Shown here piece by piece: positions 27,244 through 39,420 of a DNA stretch of 64,000 nucleotides (the first letter of the stretch is position 1; the number at the start of each line of letters is the position of its first letter). Under the pieces are notes generated by a model that did not search any database, was not told the origin of the DNA, and saw nothing but the letters and a program-made list of their open reading frames with translations. The stretch is from Patagioenas fasciata (taxonomy: Eukaryota > Chordata > Aves > Columbiformes > Columbidae). Location: NCBI RefSeq assembly GCF_037038585.1, contig NC_092521.1:48338398-48402397 (forward strand), in the 5' to 3' direction. Both the position numbers and the translations under genes were made by a program.

Positions 27244-30200
27244 AATACATCGATTTTCCCTCTTCCCCTGCTGTATTGCTCTACCTTTTCTCCACTCCAT
27301 TTAAGAGAGGCACAAATTCCTCACTGGGTAAGCACCATGACAGCGAGTAACAAACAGTAATTTTGATAAGGGCAGTCAGCAATACTGGGCTTGTTGTGCT
27401 AACGGGATTAGCTGGAGAGGCAGAGCCAAGCAGGGATCCAGTCTGCCCATCACAAGAACTCCTTAACCGAGAGCTGGCAGACGCGTGATGTGTGGACAAG
27501 ATAAACACTGGTCAATACCTTCACGCAGACATATACAAACTCACAATGTACTCATATACAGAGTCAGACCCACATCCTCACTCTGTTGAACCGGTCATTC
27601 CCCTATAAAAGGCTTGTTTCACTGGCTAATAGATTCATCATATTCTTTCCATGATAACTATTAGAAAGTTTCAGTTTCATGAATGCTGACATCTTGCATC
27701 AATCTCAATGACCTTGAGAATTTTCACAAAGCAAAACTGTTGGGTTTTGGCCAACCTTACTCAGCATCCCTGCCTGAGGGCACAGGACATCCTCCCCTCA
27801 CCAGCAGCTGGAACATTAGAGAGGGGCTCACCAGCTTTTTGTTCTTTCCTGCATCATTTGAAGCAAGGCTGGCTGACCTAGCAGACTATCTGTTAGCTGA
27901 AAGAATCATGCCTCAAAGAAAACTTTTTTTTTTCCTCTTCCCTATGTTTCCATCCTCAGGTGAAACTCTCCTCTCAGGCTCTCAATGACCATGAACACTC
28001 TAATTTTCTCCAAATTATTGTCCCTTCTTCTCCTGCATAGGACAGACTTGCCAAAGTCCAGAACTGTGAAGAACTCCATATGGTTTACATTACATTATCC
28101 ATTGGTTGAGTTAGCTGCATAGGATATTTGTACATCTTATATTATAAGCTTTTTCCAAGCAGAAATGCAATCTTTATGTGTTGTTGATTTGTTTTTTTTT
28201 TTTCTCCTCTAAAATCCCTCTATCATAAATAAATAATGAAAAACCTAAACTCTCTACACTTTTCTGGGGCAATATAATAGCTAAAAAGAATAAGGCCATA
28301 AGGCTGGACTTGAAATAAGGCTTTCACTTTCTACAACAGATGTAAACCACATGTGAGACTAATGGGACAAGCTGGAAATATGATATGATGGTGAGCTCAT
28401 AAATACATGGCAAGTCTGAGACTCATTTGTTATACAATAATGTACCAATACCAACCTAGAGAAATACTATTGGGGTATTTAAAAATGTACATAGGCACTA
28501 TATTTTGCTGCCTTGCCTCCTGTCTGTCTGATCAAGGTCTTTTTACTCTGTTCCCCATGAACACAGTACCTGGTCATTTCTGTCTGTTCAGGTAAATAAT
28601 AACAGTAATGGTCACAACAATAACAATAGTCTCAAATAGGTTCCTTATTTCCAGGCTTAATTACTGTAACCATATATTTTTTTGATCTCACTGAAGTTCT
28701 GTGTATATGTCTGCTTAGGAGGATGTTACTGCAGAAATCCCACTCACTGACCAGTGGTGTAAACATCCCCCCTTGAATCTATTTGTCTCCCGTTTCTTTG
28801 CTACACTGATCCCCAAGTCTGCTTCCCACTCTTCTATCTGACTTCAGTATTTGGCCATCACCTACTCTCAGTACGTAATATAGCAGCTTTGATGTCCCAG
28901 ACCTCCCATTATTTTCATTCTGCTTGCTATAACGCACCAAACGTGTGCAAAGTCCATGCAGGTCTCTCTTGGAGATTATCTTGTTCATTTAAATTATTCT
29001 AATGGTCCTTTTCTGCTGACACGTAGACTTAAGGTAATGACAATATCTACCTGTGACGTATACAATGTAAGCTACAGAGAGCCACAAGCTCACTGTGCCA
29101 TGCACCAGGTTTACGGCCTTCCTCCCTTTTCTCCTCTTTTGTTACTATTCAGGAACCACACCGTGCTCAGTATTTTTGTGAGGTTTCTGAGGAATCTTTC
29201 TCTTGTGTGAACTGGATTGTGTGCAGCATGTTACCAACAGTCAGCATAAAAAATGATAATTAGCAACAAAGCTTTTCTGGATTGAAAAATACACCATTCT
29301 GCTTCAACAAGATGAAATGAAAAGCAAAAAAGAAAGGCAAGACCAATGTTTTTGCCTGCACCAAGTGCTCCCTGCCAGCAAGTAAGGATCATCTAGGTGA
29401 GATGCTGCTTTCTTCCACACTTTCAATGTCAAAATATCTTCACTGTCACAGAATGGTGCCTGATGGATACAGAAGTGGTGAGATGGAAGAAGTATTTTAA
29501 GTTGTATTTTCAACATCAGATGTCATTATACAAGTTGAAGAAGATCAGTTAGACTATTCACATTAATGTATTCAAATGTTAAAAAGAACCTTGAAATTAG
29601 TCATGTCTTCCAGGGGCAGTGAATGCCACGCAGTAAACATTTCTTCATGTTCACCTGGAGATACAGGTGAAAGAGAAGGAAACATAATCAAGATGCAGTC
29701 CACAGTATCAAGGAATCTAGTTATGTAAATCTGACTCAGGGATGTGAAAGCATGAGCTCAGAAGGGAAATTATACCAGCCTTTCTGTGATGCAATGTAAA
29801 ATGTTTAATTGTAACAACATTACTACACTGTTTGAAATGCAGAAGTTTAGATTCAGCATTCAGACAAAAGTTGATTTTCGTCTCATCATGAGCAACAGGG
29901 ATGTCAGAGAGGACAAAATTTTCTGTTCTCTTTCAAGAAACCTCTGAAGTCATATCAAGAATAAAAGTGAACCAGTTACAGAAGTTTAGAAACCTGATTT
30001 AAACTTCCCCAAAACAAATTATTCTCACAGAAATAAAACACTTATGAAAGAGAGCAGAGTGCTGTTTATATATCTATACATAAACAGCTATTTATACCTT
30101 TAATAGCTAATCTACTATGCCCTTTTACATCACTAGTAGCCCCCAGGTAACTCCCAACAAGTATACTTGGACAGAGAGCACCATTCTACAATGCCTGGAA

Positions 30201-31980
30201 CTTGGCTTAGGTGCTAGGATGCCGTATGTTCTTACACCAAAATTGTGTCAGAGATTAATGTCTTTTGCAAAATGCGGCACAGAATTCTTCTTGATAGACC
30301 GTCAGACTAACACCAGCTCATCCCAGCTATCTTCAAACTCAGCTGCTCCTTTTTACAAGGGAAAAAAACATGCTTCTCAGAAAACACTACGCGATTAGAA
30401 TATTGTTTCCCTGAAGACACTTTGAGGGTCACCATGAAGGATGATGTCTTTGTAAATGTGTTTGAATCTCTGAGTGTCCCAGGAAAATTCAATATTTGAT
30501 TAAAAAAGAGATACTCAGTTATCTGCAATGTGGACCCACTGCCTCAGAAAAACAAAATGCCAAAACAATGTTGTCTCAATTACTGGAGGACTGCGCAAAT
30601 GCCATCCAAGGACACAACAAAGAGCAGCAGTCCACAGAGAAGCTAGAGGCATAGTTCTCATTTTAGGACTTTTTTATTTTTTTTTTTTTTTAATTCTCCC
30701 ACATTAACAACTGACATTAGGAAAAAAAAAAGGTTATTTCTTGTAAAATGTAACAGTTTGTCCACTTTGTTTCACTTTGGTTTGGATGTTCTTAATAACA
30801 CATTTTACATTGATATAGATACTTAATTTTTAAAATGAAATATTTGAGGCAAACCCAAGTAAATGTATTTACCAAGCATTAAAATATTGCAACCTTTATC
30901 AACTAAAATTGCACATCAAATTCATCACAGCTCTTTGTAAAGGTTTAGCTGGACATACAAATGCATTTTTCAACAGACACACATTGTTTGAAAACAAACA
31001 TCCTGAATTCAACATATCTCCATCCTTGCTTCCTTAGCTGTCACCACTGAGAACACCAAATCACGCATAATCAGATATTACAAAACCAGGGATCCCCAAA
31101 ATATCATGAGATTCGGTCCATCTTTCCTGCTTTTCTGCTGGCAGTAGAGGGAACCCAGCCATAGTGCAATTGGGACAACAACTGATTTTCAGCAAAGCGG
31201 GCTGCTGTGCCAAAGCCCTGGAGATCTTCCTGACCACTGATGCTGCTCGTGCTGCTGAGGTGCGAGACAGATGTCTGGGGTGAAGGTCCCCTCACATGTA
31301 CACAGCCTGTCCCCTCATCCATGGCAGGAATGAGCCCCCCTCCCCATGGCTCCCTTCATCCCCTCTTTGCCCATTCCAGTGACAGGAAAGGTCCCAGTTT
31401 TTCAGCCTTCTGGTAGTATAACTCTGCTTTTGCTATGCAGCTGAGAAGCTCTAAGTTGGCTCTGTGCCAGGCAGGCTGTATTGCTATGCTTTGGAGGTTT
31501 TCACAAGGATGAAAGAAAGCATTTAGGGAGGTTCCAGAAACGATGCTGATGGCTGCCATGCTAATGCTTGTAATGAATTCTAAATTGGTAATGGGACCAC
31601 TTATGGATAACTAAAGGCTTATTCACTCCCCTGTATGTCTGCTTTTTTCCCTTTACCACTTTTTGCTGGATTTAGTGCCAGTATTCACTTTGCACTTTCT
31701 CTTTTCCCCTTTTTCAGTTCTTTTACTTTCCTAGTGTCATTTCTTCTGTTGTACTCTTCCTCTAAAAATTACCACCTCTCAGGCTCTCTCCTTTTCCTAG
31801 TTGCCTTACTGCACCAAATGCATGTCCTGCATATCTCTAAGTACCATTGTTAGTTATTTTTTTCCATATGGGACTAATCACTTAAGTTTGCATGATTTTG
31901 AAACAACACGGTGTGGCTAATGACACTTCCATGGGGATGTAATTTCATTTTACATCTACTGGATAATGCAAACTGCATTC

Positions 31981-32039
31981 ATACCACCTAGAGATAGGTG
32001 GTATAATAACAAGTAGTAAAATAATAGGTGGTATAATAA
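31981..32039. repeat. Short inverted repeat with a partial direct duplication
   Basis: ATACCACCT (31981-31989) and AGGTGGTAT (31996-32004) form a 9-bp stem with a 6-nt loop. The 16-mer ATAGGTGGTATAATAA occurs at 31994-32009 and again, exactly, at 32024-32039, a 30-bp period. No function can be assigned. Confidence 0.75.
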
Positions 32040-33561
32040 TGAAGGATTGCATTAATGGGCAGCAATCATAACTGACACAGACCTATAGTTTCTGGCTGAT
32101 ATAGGTTTAAATGATGCTACTGTTGATTGCAGTGTGTCTTATTGCCTTAGGAGATATGTGTTAAATGTAAAAGTTTGCAGTTAAAATTCTGTGAGGCACA
32201 AGGCTCTTCTGGAACATCTATCATGTCAGCAGAACTGCTAAAGTGTAACTCTGGTAAAAAAAAAATGACACTACAAAAATGACATCTATCATGTACTGTA
32301 TTTATTTTCCCTTGGTGATTTCCAGATTAAATCTGCTCAGTTTACAAATCAAAGGAGACTTTTTTTATCCAACTGCTTTTTTATCCAGCAGTCTATGTTC
32401 CCTGTTCAGCCCCTGTCTGAAAAAAAAAAAAAAAAAAAATTATGTTCTTTCTGTTCCATACATCATTTTCCATTCACTCACAATAAAAATTCTCCAGCTA
32501 AAATACAGGTTGCATTTATACTGACATGGAATGAATCAGAACAAACCTCATCTCAGTCACCTTTCAGATCAAAGTAAAACATGTTTTTTCTCCCCAGTAA
32601 GCAAAATACATACATAGATTACATAGAGTGATCAAATTGGTCATTTTTACTCTGGTAAACTGAACAACTTCCCATACTAAATGTATATAGCTAACTATGC
32701 TATACAGCTCCCTCTCTTCACACCTTCCCTTCCCCTCCCTCCATGTACATATGTATGTATAATACAATTTGGTATATTGCAACACATATATTTTTGAATA
32801 TGCTCTCAAGCATAGTCCTAATGAAAGAGTGTCAAAACCACTATATATCCCATAAACATCTATGCCAATATCTCTCTGAAATGTCCTTCCACATGCAGGA
32901 GAAACAGGGAAAAGGCCAGTACCAGACTTTACCAGCACCAAATGACTGCAGTCCCACACTTCTTCATCTGTGTTGGAAAGCATTAGGATTATTTGCATCA
33001 TTTCCTAACCCTTTCCCCTGTCTCTTTTTTGCTCACCTATATTTCATTAACTCTCCCTTTTGACATGGCTGAATTGTGTCAAAATGTGACTCTTTTCCAT
33101 CTGCAATGGGTAATTTAGTTACCGAGTTCTTTGTATCTGTTCACAACATAAGAATAAGGACGTTATACACAGTGTTATCCCACAGAATAGACATGTCTAT
33201 TTAGCAGGTATTTTTCCAATGGCAAAGAAATATAATTTCAAACAAATACTACTATAAAGAATGCTGCATTGAAAATATCAGGATATGGACAAATTATGAA
33301 GTGCAGAGATAAAGCTGATATTTTAAGTTAACCTTTAGCTCCACTTCATCTTCAGCATTAATTGCTAAGATAGCAATAAGATCATCTCATGAATGAATCC
33401 AAGCAAGGCAAAGGTCACACAGGTAAACAGAATATACTTTGCAGAGTGTGTTTTGCCATCACTGAGTGGACTTTGGCTGAAAGTATACGCCAGCAGTTGG
33501 TCAACCTGACTTACAGCGTTTGGAGTATTTGCTTGTACCAAGTTCCTCCTCAACTTTATTT

Positions 33562-36545
33562 CACAGTATCACACAGTATCACAGTATGTTTGGGATTGGA
33601 AGGGACCTCAAAAGATCATCTAGTCCAATCCCCCTGCTGGAGCAGGAACGCCTAGGTGAGGTCGCACAGGAATGTGTCCAGGCGGGCTTTGAATGTCTCC
33701 AGGGAAGGAGACTCCACAACCTCCCTGGGTAGCCTGTTCCAGTGCTCTGTTACCCTCACTGAGAAGAAGTTCTTTCTCAAATTTAAGTGGAACCTCTTGT
33801 GTTCCAGCTTGATCCCATTGCCCCTTGTCCTATCATTGTTTGCCACTGAGAAGAGCCTGACTCCATCCTCGTGGCACTCACCCTTTATATATTTATAAAC
33901 ATTAATAAGGTCACCCCTCAGTCTCCTCTTCTCCAAACTAAAGAGCCCCAGCTCCCTCAGCCTTTCTTCATAAGGGAGATGCTCCACTCCCTTAATCATC
34001 TTTGTTGCCCTACGCTGGACCCTCTCCAGCAGTTCCCTGTCCTTCTTGAACTGAGGGGCCCAGAACTGAACACAATATTCCAGATGGGGTCTCACCAGGG
34101 CAGAGTAGAGGGGAAGGAGGACCTCTCTCGATCTACTGACCACCCCCCTTGTAATACACCCAAGGATGCCATTAGCCTTCCTGGCCACAAGGGCACAGTG
34201 CTGGCTCATGGTCATCCTGTTGTCCACCAGGACCCCCAGGTCCCTTTCCCCTACACTGCTCTCTAATAGGTCATGCCCCAACCTATACTGGAACTTGGGA
34301 TTGTTCCTGCCCAGATGCAGGACTCTACACTTTCCCTTGTTAAATTCCATCAGGTTATCCCCCGCCCAACTCTCCAGCCTGTCCAGGTCCCGCTGGATGG
34401 CAGCACAGCCTTCTGGCGTGTCAGCCACTCCTCCCAGCTTAGTGTCATCAGCAAACTTGCTGATAGTACACTCAATTCCCTCGTCTAAATCATTAATGAA
34501 TATATTGAATAATATTGGCCCCAGTACTGACCCCTGAGGCACTCCACTAGATACTGGCCTCCAACTGGACTCCGCACCATTGACCACCACTCTCTGGCTT
34601 CTCTCTTTAAGCCAGTTTGCAACCCACCTCACTACTCTATTGTCTAGACCACACCTCCTTAATTTAGCTGTGAGGATGCTGTGAGGGACTGTGTCAAAGG
34701 CTTTACTGAAGTCAAGGTAGACCACATCCACCGCTCTGCCATCATCCATCCACCTTGTTACATTCTCATAAAAGGCTATGAGGTTGGTCAAGCATGACTT
34801 ACCCTTGGTAAAGCCATGCTGACTGCCCCTAATGACCCTCTTATCCCTGATGTGCCTTGAGATGACACCAAGAATAAGCTGTTCCATTACTTTCCCAGGG
34901 ACAGAGGTGAGGCTGACCGGTCTATAATTACCCGGGTCCTCCTTCTAGCCCTTTTTAAAGACTGGAGTGACATTTGCTTTCCTCCAATCCTTGGGCACCT
35001 CTCCCGTTTCCCAAGACTTGGCAAAAATGATGGATAGCGGTCTAGCAATGACTTCAGCCAGCTCCCTCAGCACCCGTGGATGCATCCCATCTGGACCCAT
35101 GGATTTATGGACGTCCAGACTACTTAATTGTTCCCTAACCCAGTCCTCATCGACTAAAGCAAACTCCTCCATTAACCTGGCTTCATCCGGGGTCTCAGGG
35201 GTACAGGGTTCCCCAGGACAGCCTCCAGCGGAGTAGACAGAGACAAAGAAGGCATTCAGCAACTCTGCCTTCTCTGTGTCTTCTGCCACCAGGGCACCCA
35301 CCTCATTCATCAGTGGGCCTACATTGCCTCTGGTATTAGTTTTATCTGCTATGTATTTGAAAAAGTTCTTCTTGCTGTCCTTGACCCCTCTCGCCAGCTG
35401 TAATTCTAAGGAGGCCTTGGCTATCCTAGCTGCCTTCCTGCATCCTCTAACAGCAGCCTTATATTCCTCCCAAGTGGCCAGTCCCTGCTTCCATGACCTG
35501 TAAACTCTCCTTTTCTGCTTGAGCATACCCAACAGATCCCTATTCAACCACGCAGGCCTTCTGGCTCCCTTCCTCGACTTCCTACGTGTGGGGATGCTCT
35601 GATCCTGAGCATGGAAGAAGCAATCTCTGAATGCAATCCAGCTCTCTTGGGCCCCTTTTCCTTCAAGCAGTCTTGCCCATGGGATTTCCCCCAGCAATTG
35701 CTTGAAAAGGCTGAAATTAGCCCTGCCAAAGTCCAGGGTTGCAATTCTACTTGCTATTCTGTTCCTGCCACACGAGATGCTGAACTCCACCATCTCGTGG
35801 TCACTGCAACCCAGGCAGCCCTCAACCTTTACTGCTTCGACCAGACCCTCTTTGTTAGTGAGGATGAGATCCAGCAGTGCACCTCTCCTGGTCGGCTCCT
35901 CCACCATCTGCATGAGGAAGTTATCATCAATGCACTGGAGGAACCTCCTGGACTGTGGCTGGCTGGCTGAATGGTCCTTCCAGCAAACATCAGGGAAGTT
36001 AAAATCACCCACAACAACCAGGGCCTGTGACTGTGAGGCCACTCTCAGCTGCGCATAGAAGGCCTCATCAACTTCCTCAGCCTGATCTGGTGGCCTGTAA
36101 TAGACACCTACAACAGTATCACCCCTGCCAGCCTGTCCCTTGATCCTGACCCATACACTCTCAACTCGTTCCTCATTCGCTCCTGGGCAGAATTTAGTAC
36201 ATTGCAGTTTCTCTCTCACATAAAGAGCAACTCCACCACCACGCCTGGCTGGCCTGTCTTTCCTGAAAAGGGCGTAGCCATCCATGACCACATTCCAGTC
36301 ATGTGAACTGTCCCACCACGTTTCTGTAATTGCCACCAGATCATAATCTCCCGACTGAACATAGGATTCTAACTCCTCCTGCTTATTCCCCATGCTGCGC
36401 GCATTGGTGTACAGGCATTTCAGGGAGCGAGCAGAGCACACCGATTTCTCCCTAGGGGCACAGGAGGCCACCCGGTCCTCATCTGTTTTAGAATGCTGCC
36501 CCACTGGGGCAAGCCCAACTACAACCCCCTCCCCCTTCGAGCCTA
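33562..36545 (-). mobile_element. Young CR1 LINE, ORF2-bearing, 5'-truncated
   Basis: A roughly 3-kb CR1 element on the - strand. Its 3' end is at 33562 on the + strand, marked by three copies of the octamer CACAGTAT (33562-33569, 33572-33579, 33580-33587), then the reverse-complemented 3' UTR. The 5' limit near 36545 falls just upstream of ORF2, so ORF1 is absent. CR1 elements copy themselves by target-primed reverse transcription, normally truncate 5' and make no clear target duplication. The nearly open coding region (annotated separately) indicates recent insertion relative to the other three CR1 pieces. The exact 5' boundary is uncertain by some tens of bases. Confidence 0.95.
33652..36504 (-). 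pseudogene. CR1 ORF2 (endonuclease-reverse transcriptase), one in-frame stop
   Basis: The frame from 36504 down to 33652 (about 950 codons) is open except for a single TAG at 34945-34947. The N-terminal 519 residues hold an apurinic-type endonuclease: YTNARS (32-37), TETWW with catalytic Glu61, YYRPP (135-139), GDFNFP with Asp167 and Asn169, and SDHEM with His236. Beyond the stop, in the same frame, lies the reverse transcriptase. Counting from Met at 34887 it shows QHGF (23-26), YLDFSKAFD (57-65), [10 protein letters not shown] (115-124) and the active-site FADD (145-148). Length is near that of CR1 ORF2 proteins. The nonsense codon falls in the linker between endonuclease and RT, so no full protein can be made without readthrough. 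No frameshift separates the two halves. Confidence 0.95.
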
Positions 36546-38689
36546 GTTTTTGTGAAGTGTCTTTTCTATTAACAGTATTTCGTAATGTAAATCTGGTGGT
36601 AATTCCTCCCTACATCACATCCCAGAGGAAAATGACATTGTTGTCCGTCCTCTTGTCCCATTACAACTTTATTGCAGGAAATCACCTCAACAGGAAACTA
36701 TCAGCCCTTAGGAAAGCTAATTACATAAAAAAGCAGAAGCATATGTCCTCAGTAATGTAACCTACCATGAGTACATCTAACCTTTTTTCCACTCCTTGTG
36801 CTGGGCCACAGTCTTTATCTTCCAGACAACCCTTGGAATGGAACCAAGGTAACTAAAAAGTCACCTAAAGCTCTCAAATTATGACTAATGAGTGATAGTT
36901 CTGTTATTCAGACACAAGGGCGATTTTATGATAGAGGTAAAGCTGGCCTATGCAGGAGACAGAATATTTTAGGGGTATCTCGAGACTATGAAGTAAGCTA
37001 CCACATGAAATAATGGCCTTTTCAAATCTTCTACTTTATGCTACAACTGCATGTGATCAATGTTAATCATTTCATTTAACAAAGTACTGGAAGGTGAAGG
37101 GGAGAGCAGGAGCTGAGATAGAATTTAAGCCTCAATTTATCTGTATCAGTGGTTGGCTTACAATATGGTCTCCTTTTAAGTTTTAATGTATTTGTGTTAG
37201 TTAATAAATTTGCTATAGATAACTACAATAAAACTGAATTAAGGTTGACAGCATATATCTGAAATCTATACCAAAACATATCGTTATACTCTTTGAAATT
37301 AAAACTGTATGGGAAATAGTTTAATCATAATGAAAAAGGTCAAGATTTGGTAATCTCTTCCCACCTCATATCAAGAAAAAATTGAGATCTGAAGAATATC
37401 CCGTAAAATCCAGCTCAATATAAACAATTCAGTCAACTGTGTAATCAATTTCAACCAATGAACTTATTTAAACAATTTTGTTTAATTAACTTGAACTTGC
37501 AATTGAAAAAAAATATTTTGACTCATAAAATGATTCTGTTGTTTTCTAGACAGAGTCTTGTTTTGCAAGTTTTGAACCTGTCAAATTCTTGTCAAAACAG
37601 AATCTTCCACAGGAATTGGTTCTGCTTGAAAAGCTCAAAATTCGTTTGACCAACTCCACTGTACTTTTCTGCCCAAAATAATCATACACAATATTAGAAA
37701 AATAGAGCTTAGAAGTACAACATATATGTAAATTAAAAAATGTCAAAAGTTAATTCTGAAAATTAAACCCTGACTGAAAATTAAGCACTGGACAGCTGAG
37801 GAACACAATCAGTCCCATCTCTGATGATCAGTGAAATCATTCCATAACCTCAGGTTATGACTCAGGTATTCACCTTCAGTGAAATGTTTATTGAAAGGAA
37901 TGACTCTCAAGGACACATAGAAGTACCTTTTCCTTTCTCCTACTGGTGGTACAGGATCCCACATGGCTGAGGTATCCACGCTGGGCTTCCTCACAACCGC
38001 CTGCCCTCCAGGACTGTGCCGCCAACATGTACTCTCCTTTGCCATATTCTATTTAAATGCACACTCACACACTCATCCCTTCTTATCCCATCCTCCTCGC
38101 CTCTGCTCACGATAGATGCACATGGGTAGCTTTTGAACTAACAATAAAAACACAGAGCCGAAACTTACTTCCATTAGAAATGGGTGTATTTTTTCTTTCT
38201 TTTTTTTTTTTTTCCCCCCCCGTAAAACACAAAGAATTGCTCTCTTTCAAAATGGCTGCTGCATCCCACTGCCTTCGGCAACACTGATGCTAAGCCATGT
38301 ATAAAGACAGTGCTTTCCGAAGCTGAAAGAGGAAAGGGTTTTTAGAATGATGTTTTTAAAAAGGAATTAAATGTTGAAGTGTGTATCTGCTCAGATAAGT
38401 GTAGTCACAGATTTATTTTGGCTGTACTCCAAGCTGGTAAGTTGTAAGTGTGCTTTGGCTCAGCAGCCAGAGAGGCAAATTAGCACTGTGCTAATATACC
38501 CTGTCTTCCAGCCTACTACTTCAGGTACAACTCTAGACCAGTCTAACTCATTTTTGGGAAGCTTAGAAAGAAAGAAAATAGGAAAATCTGGCTACTGTTG
38601 ACCCACAGCTGTGAACCAAAAGGGGTCAAGAAATCTGTTCAAGAAAACAACAACAAAAACTGATCTGATAAAAATTTTACTGCAAATGT

Positions 38690-38776
38690 TATTGTAATGC
38701 AAATATTCATAAGTAGCAGCATATTAACATTCATAAGTAGTATCAGGTTAATATTCATAAATAGCGTCATGTCAAC
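38690..38776 (+). promoter_or_regulatory. SOX-OCT composite site followed by a 3 x 24-bp tandem repeat
   Basis: TATTGTAATGCAAAT (38690-38704) matches the canonical SOX2-OCT4 composite arrangement: a SOX half-site ATTGT directly abutting a perfect octamer ATGCAAAT (38697-38704). Three 24-bp repeats follow at once, with ATTCATAA starting at 38705, 38729 and 38753 (38705-38776), the first two closest. Group B1 SOX control of N-cadherin is known, so this is a reasonable enhancer candidate about 25 kb upstream of CDH2. Function is inferred from motifs alone. Confidence 0.4.
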
Positions 38777-39109
38777 TTAAAGTAATCAAAGGAGTCTAAG
38801 TGGTGAAATTCTTAGAGTTTTAATGTTAGCTGTTCGACAGCTTAATGGATAGCAATAATTGTGTCCCAGCTTTGATTGTCAAGTTGTGAGATAGTGAAGA
38901 TCTCATTGCATCTGCAAGTGGGAATGCTGGTAGGACATGAGTTCAAAGATAGCAAACAGCAGCCTCACAGTGACGAGCTCTCTAATACCCTCCAAGGTAT
39001 CCTACGCGATCCCATACAGCTTATCTAGGTAGCCCTTAACTTAATCCTCTCCTCTCCCAGTCCTTGCTACGAGACATGGAGATCTGGCAGGCCTGAGAAC
39101 ACTTAATTC

Positions 39110-39420
39110 CTTGTCTATTCTTTGCACATTCCAACTTTTCTTATAGTACATTGCTCTCCCTTGACATAGAGAACAAACTGCTTCCTCTTTGAGCAATCCT
39201 TTACATATCTAAAGTTCTCAATCATGCCCTTACCCTGTCTCTTTTCCTTATGGAAAACATCTCGACTTTTCAGTCTTCCCTAGAAAGTCAGATTTTCCAA
39301 ATTCTGGAATATGCTCTTTCTTCTACTTTTAGCTAATCCTTGACTATGTAAAATTCTTGAAATTTAAAACCTAGAACTGCACTCAGTCCACCACCTAATG
39401 CCCTAGTTTCATTTAAAACA
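39110..39420 (-). mobile_element. Possible highly decayed CR1/L3-like relic
   Basis: On the + strand the stretch keeps the order and pyrimidine-rich style of the reverse-complemented CR1/L3 3' region: TCATGCCCTTACCCTGTCTC, then TTTTCAGTCTTCCC, then AAACCTAGAACTGCACTCAGT-like wording. Similarity is weak and seen by eye only. It could be chance. Confidence 0.3.

Larger units (their letters stand above)
22426..33561. other. Intergenic AT-rich DNA, no gene recognised
   Basis: Contains T12-CGC-T13 (23442-23469), a poly-T/poly-A area near 30670-30731, A37 (27205-27241), A20 near 32420-32439, and an octamer at 32991-32998. No exon, tRNA or other RNA gene is visible; open frames are short and without recognised domains. 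Confidence 0.7.

Noticed and set aside
35611-36058. + strand frames of about 119 codons (and others at 33871-34537)
   Set aside because: Antisense of the CR1 endonuclease/RT coding region; openness follows from the conserved coding strand.
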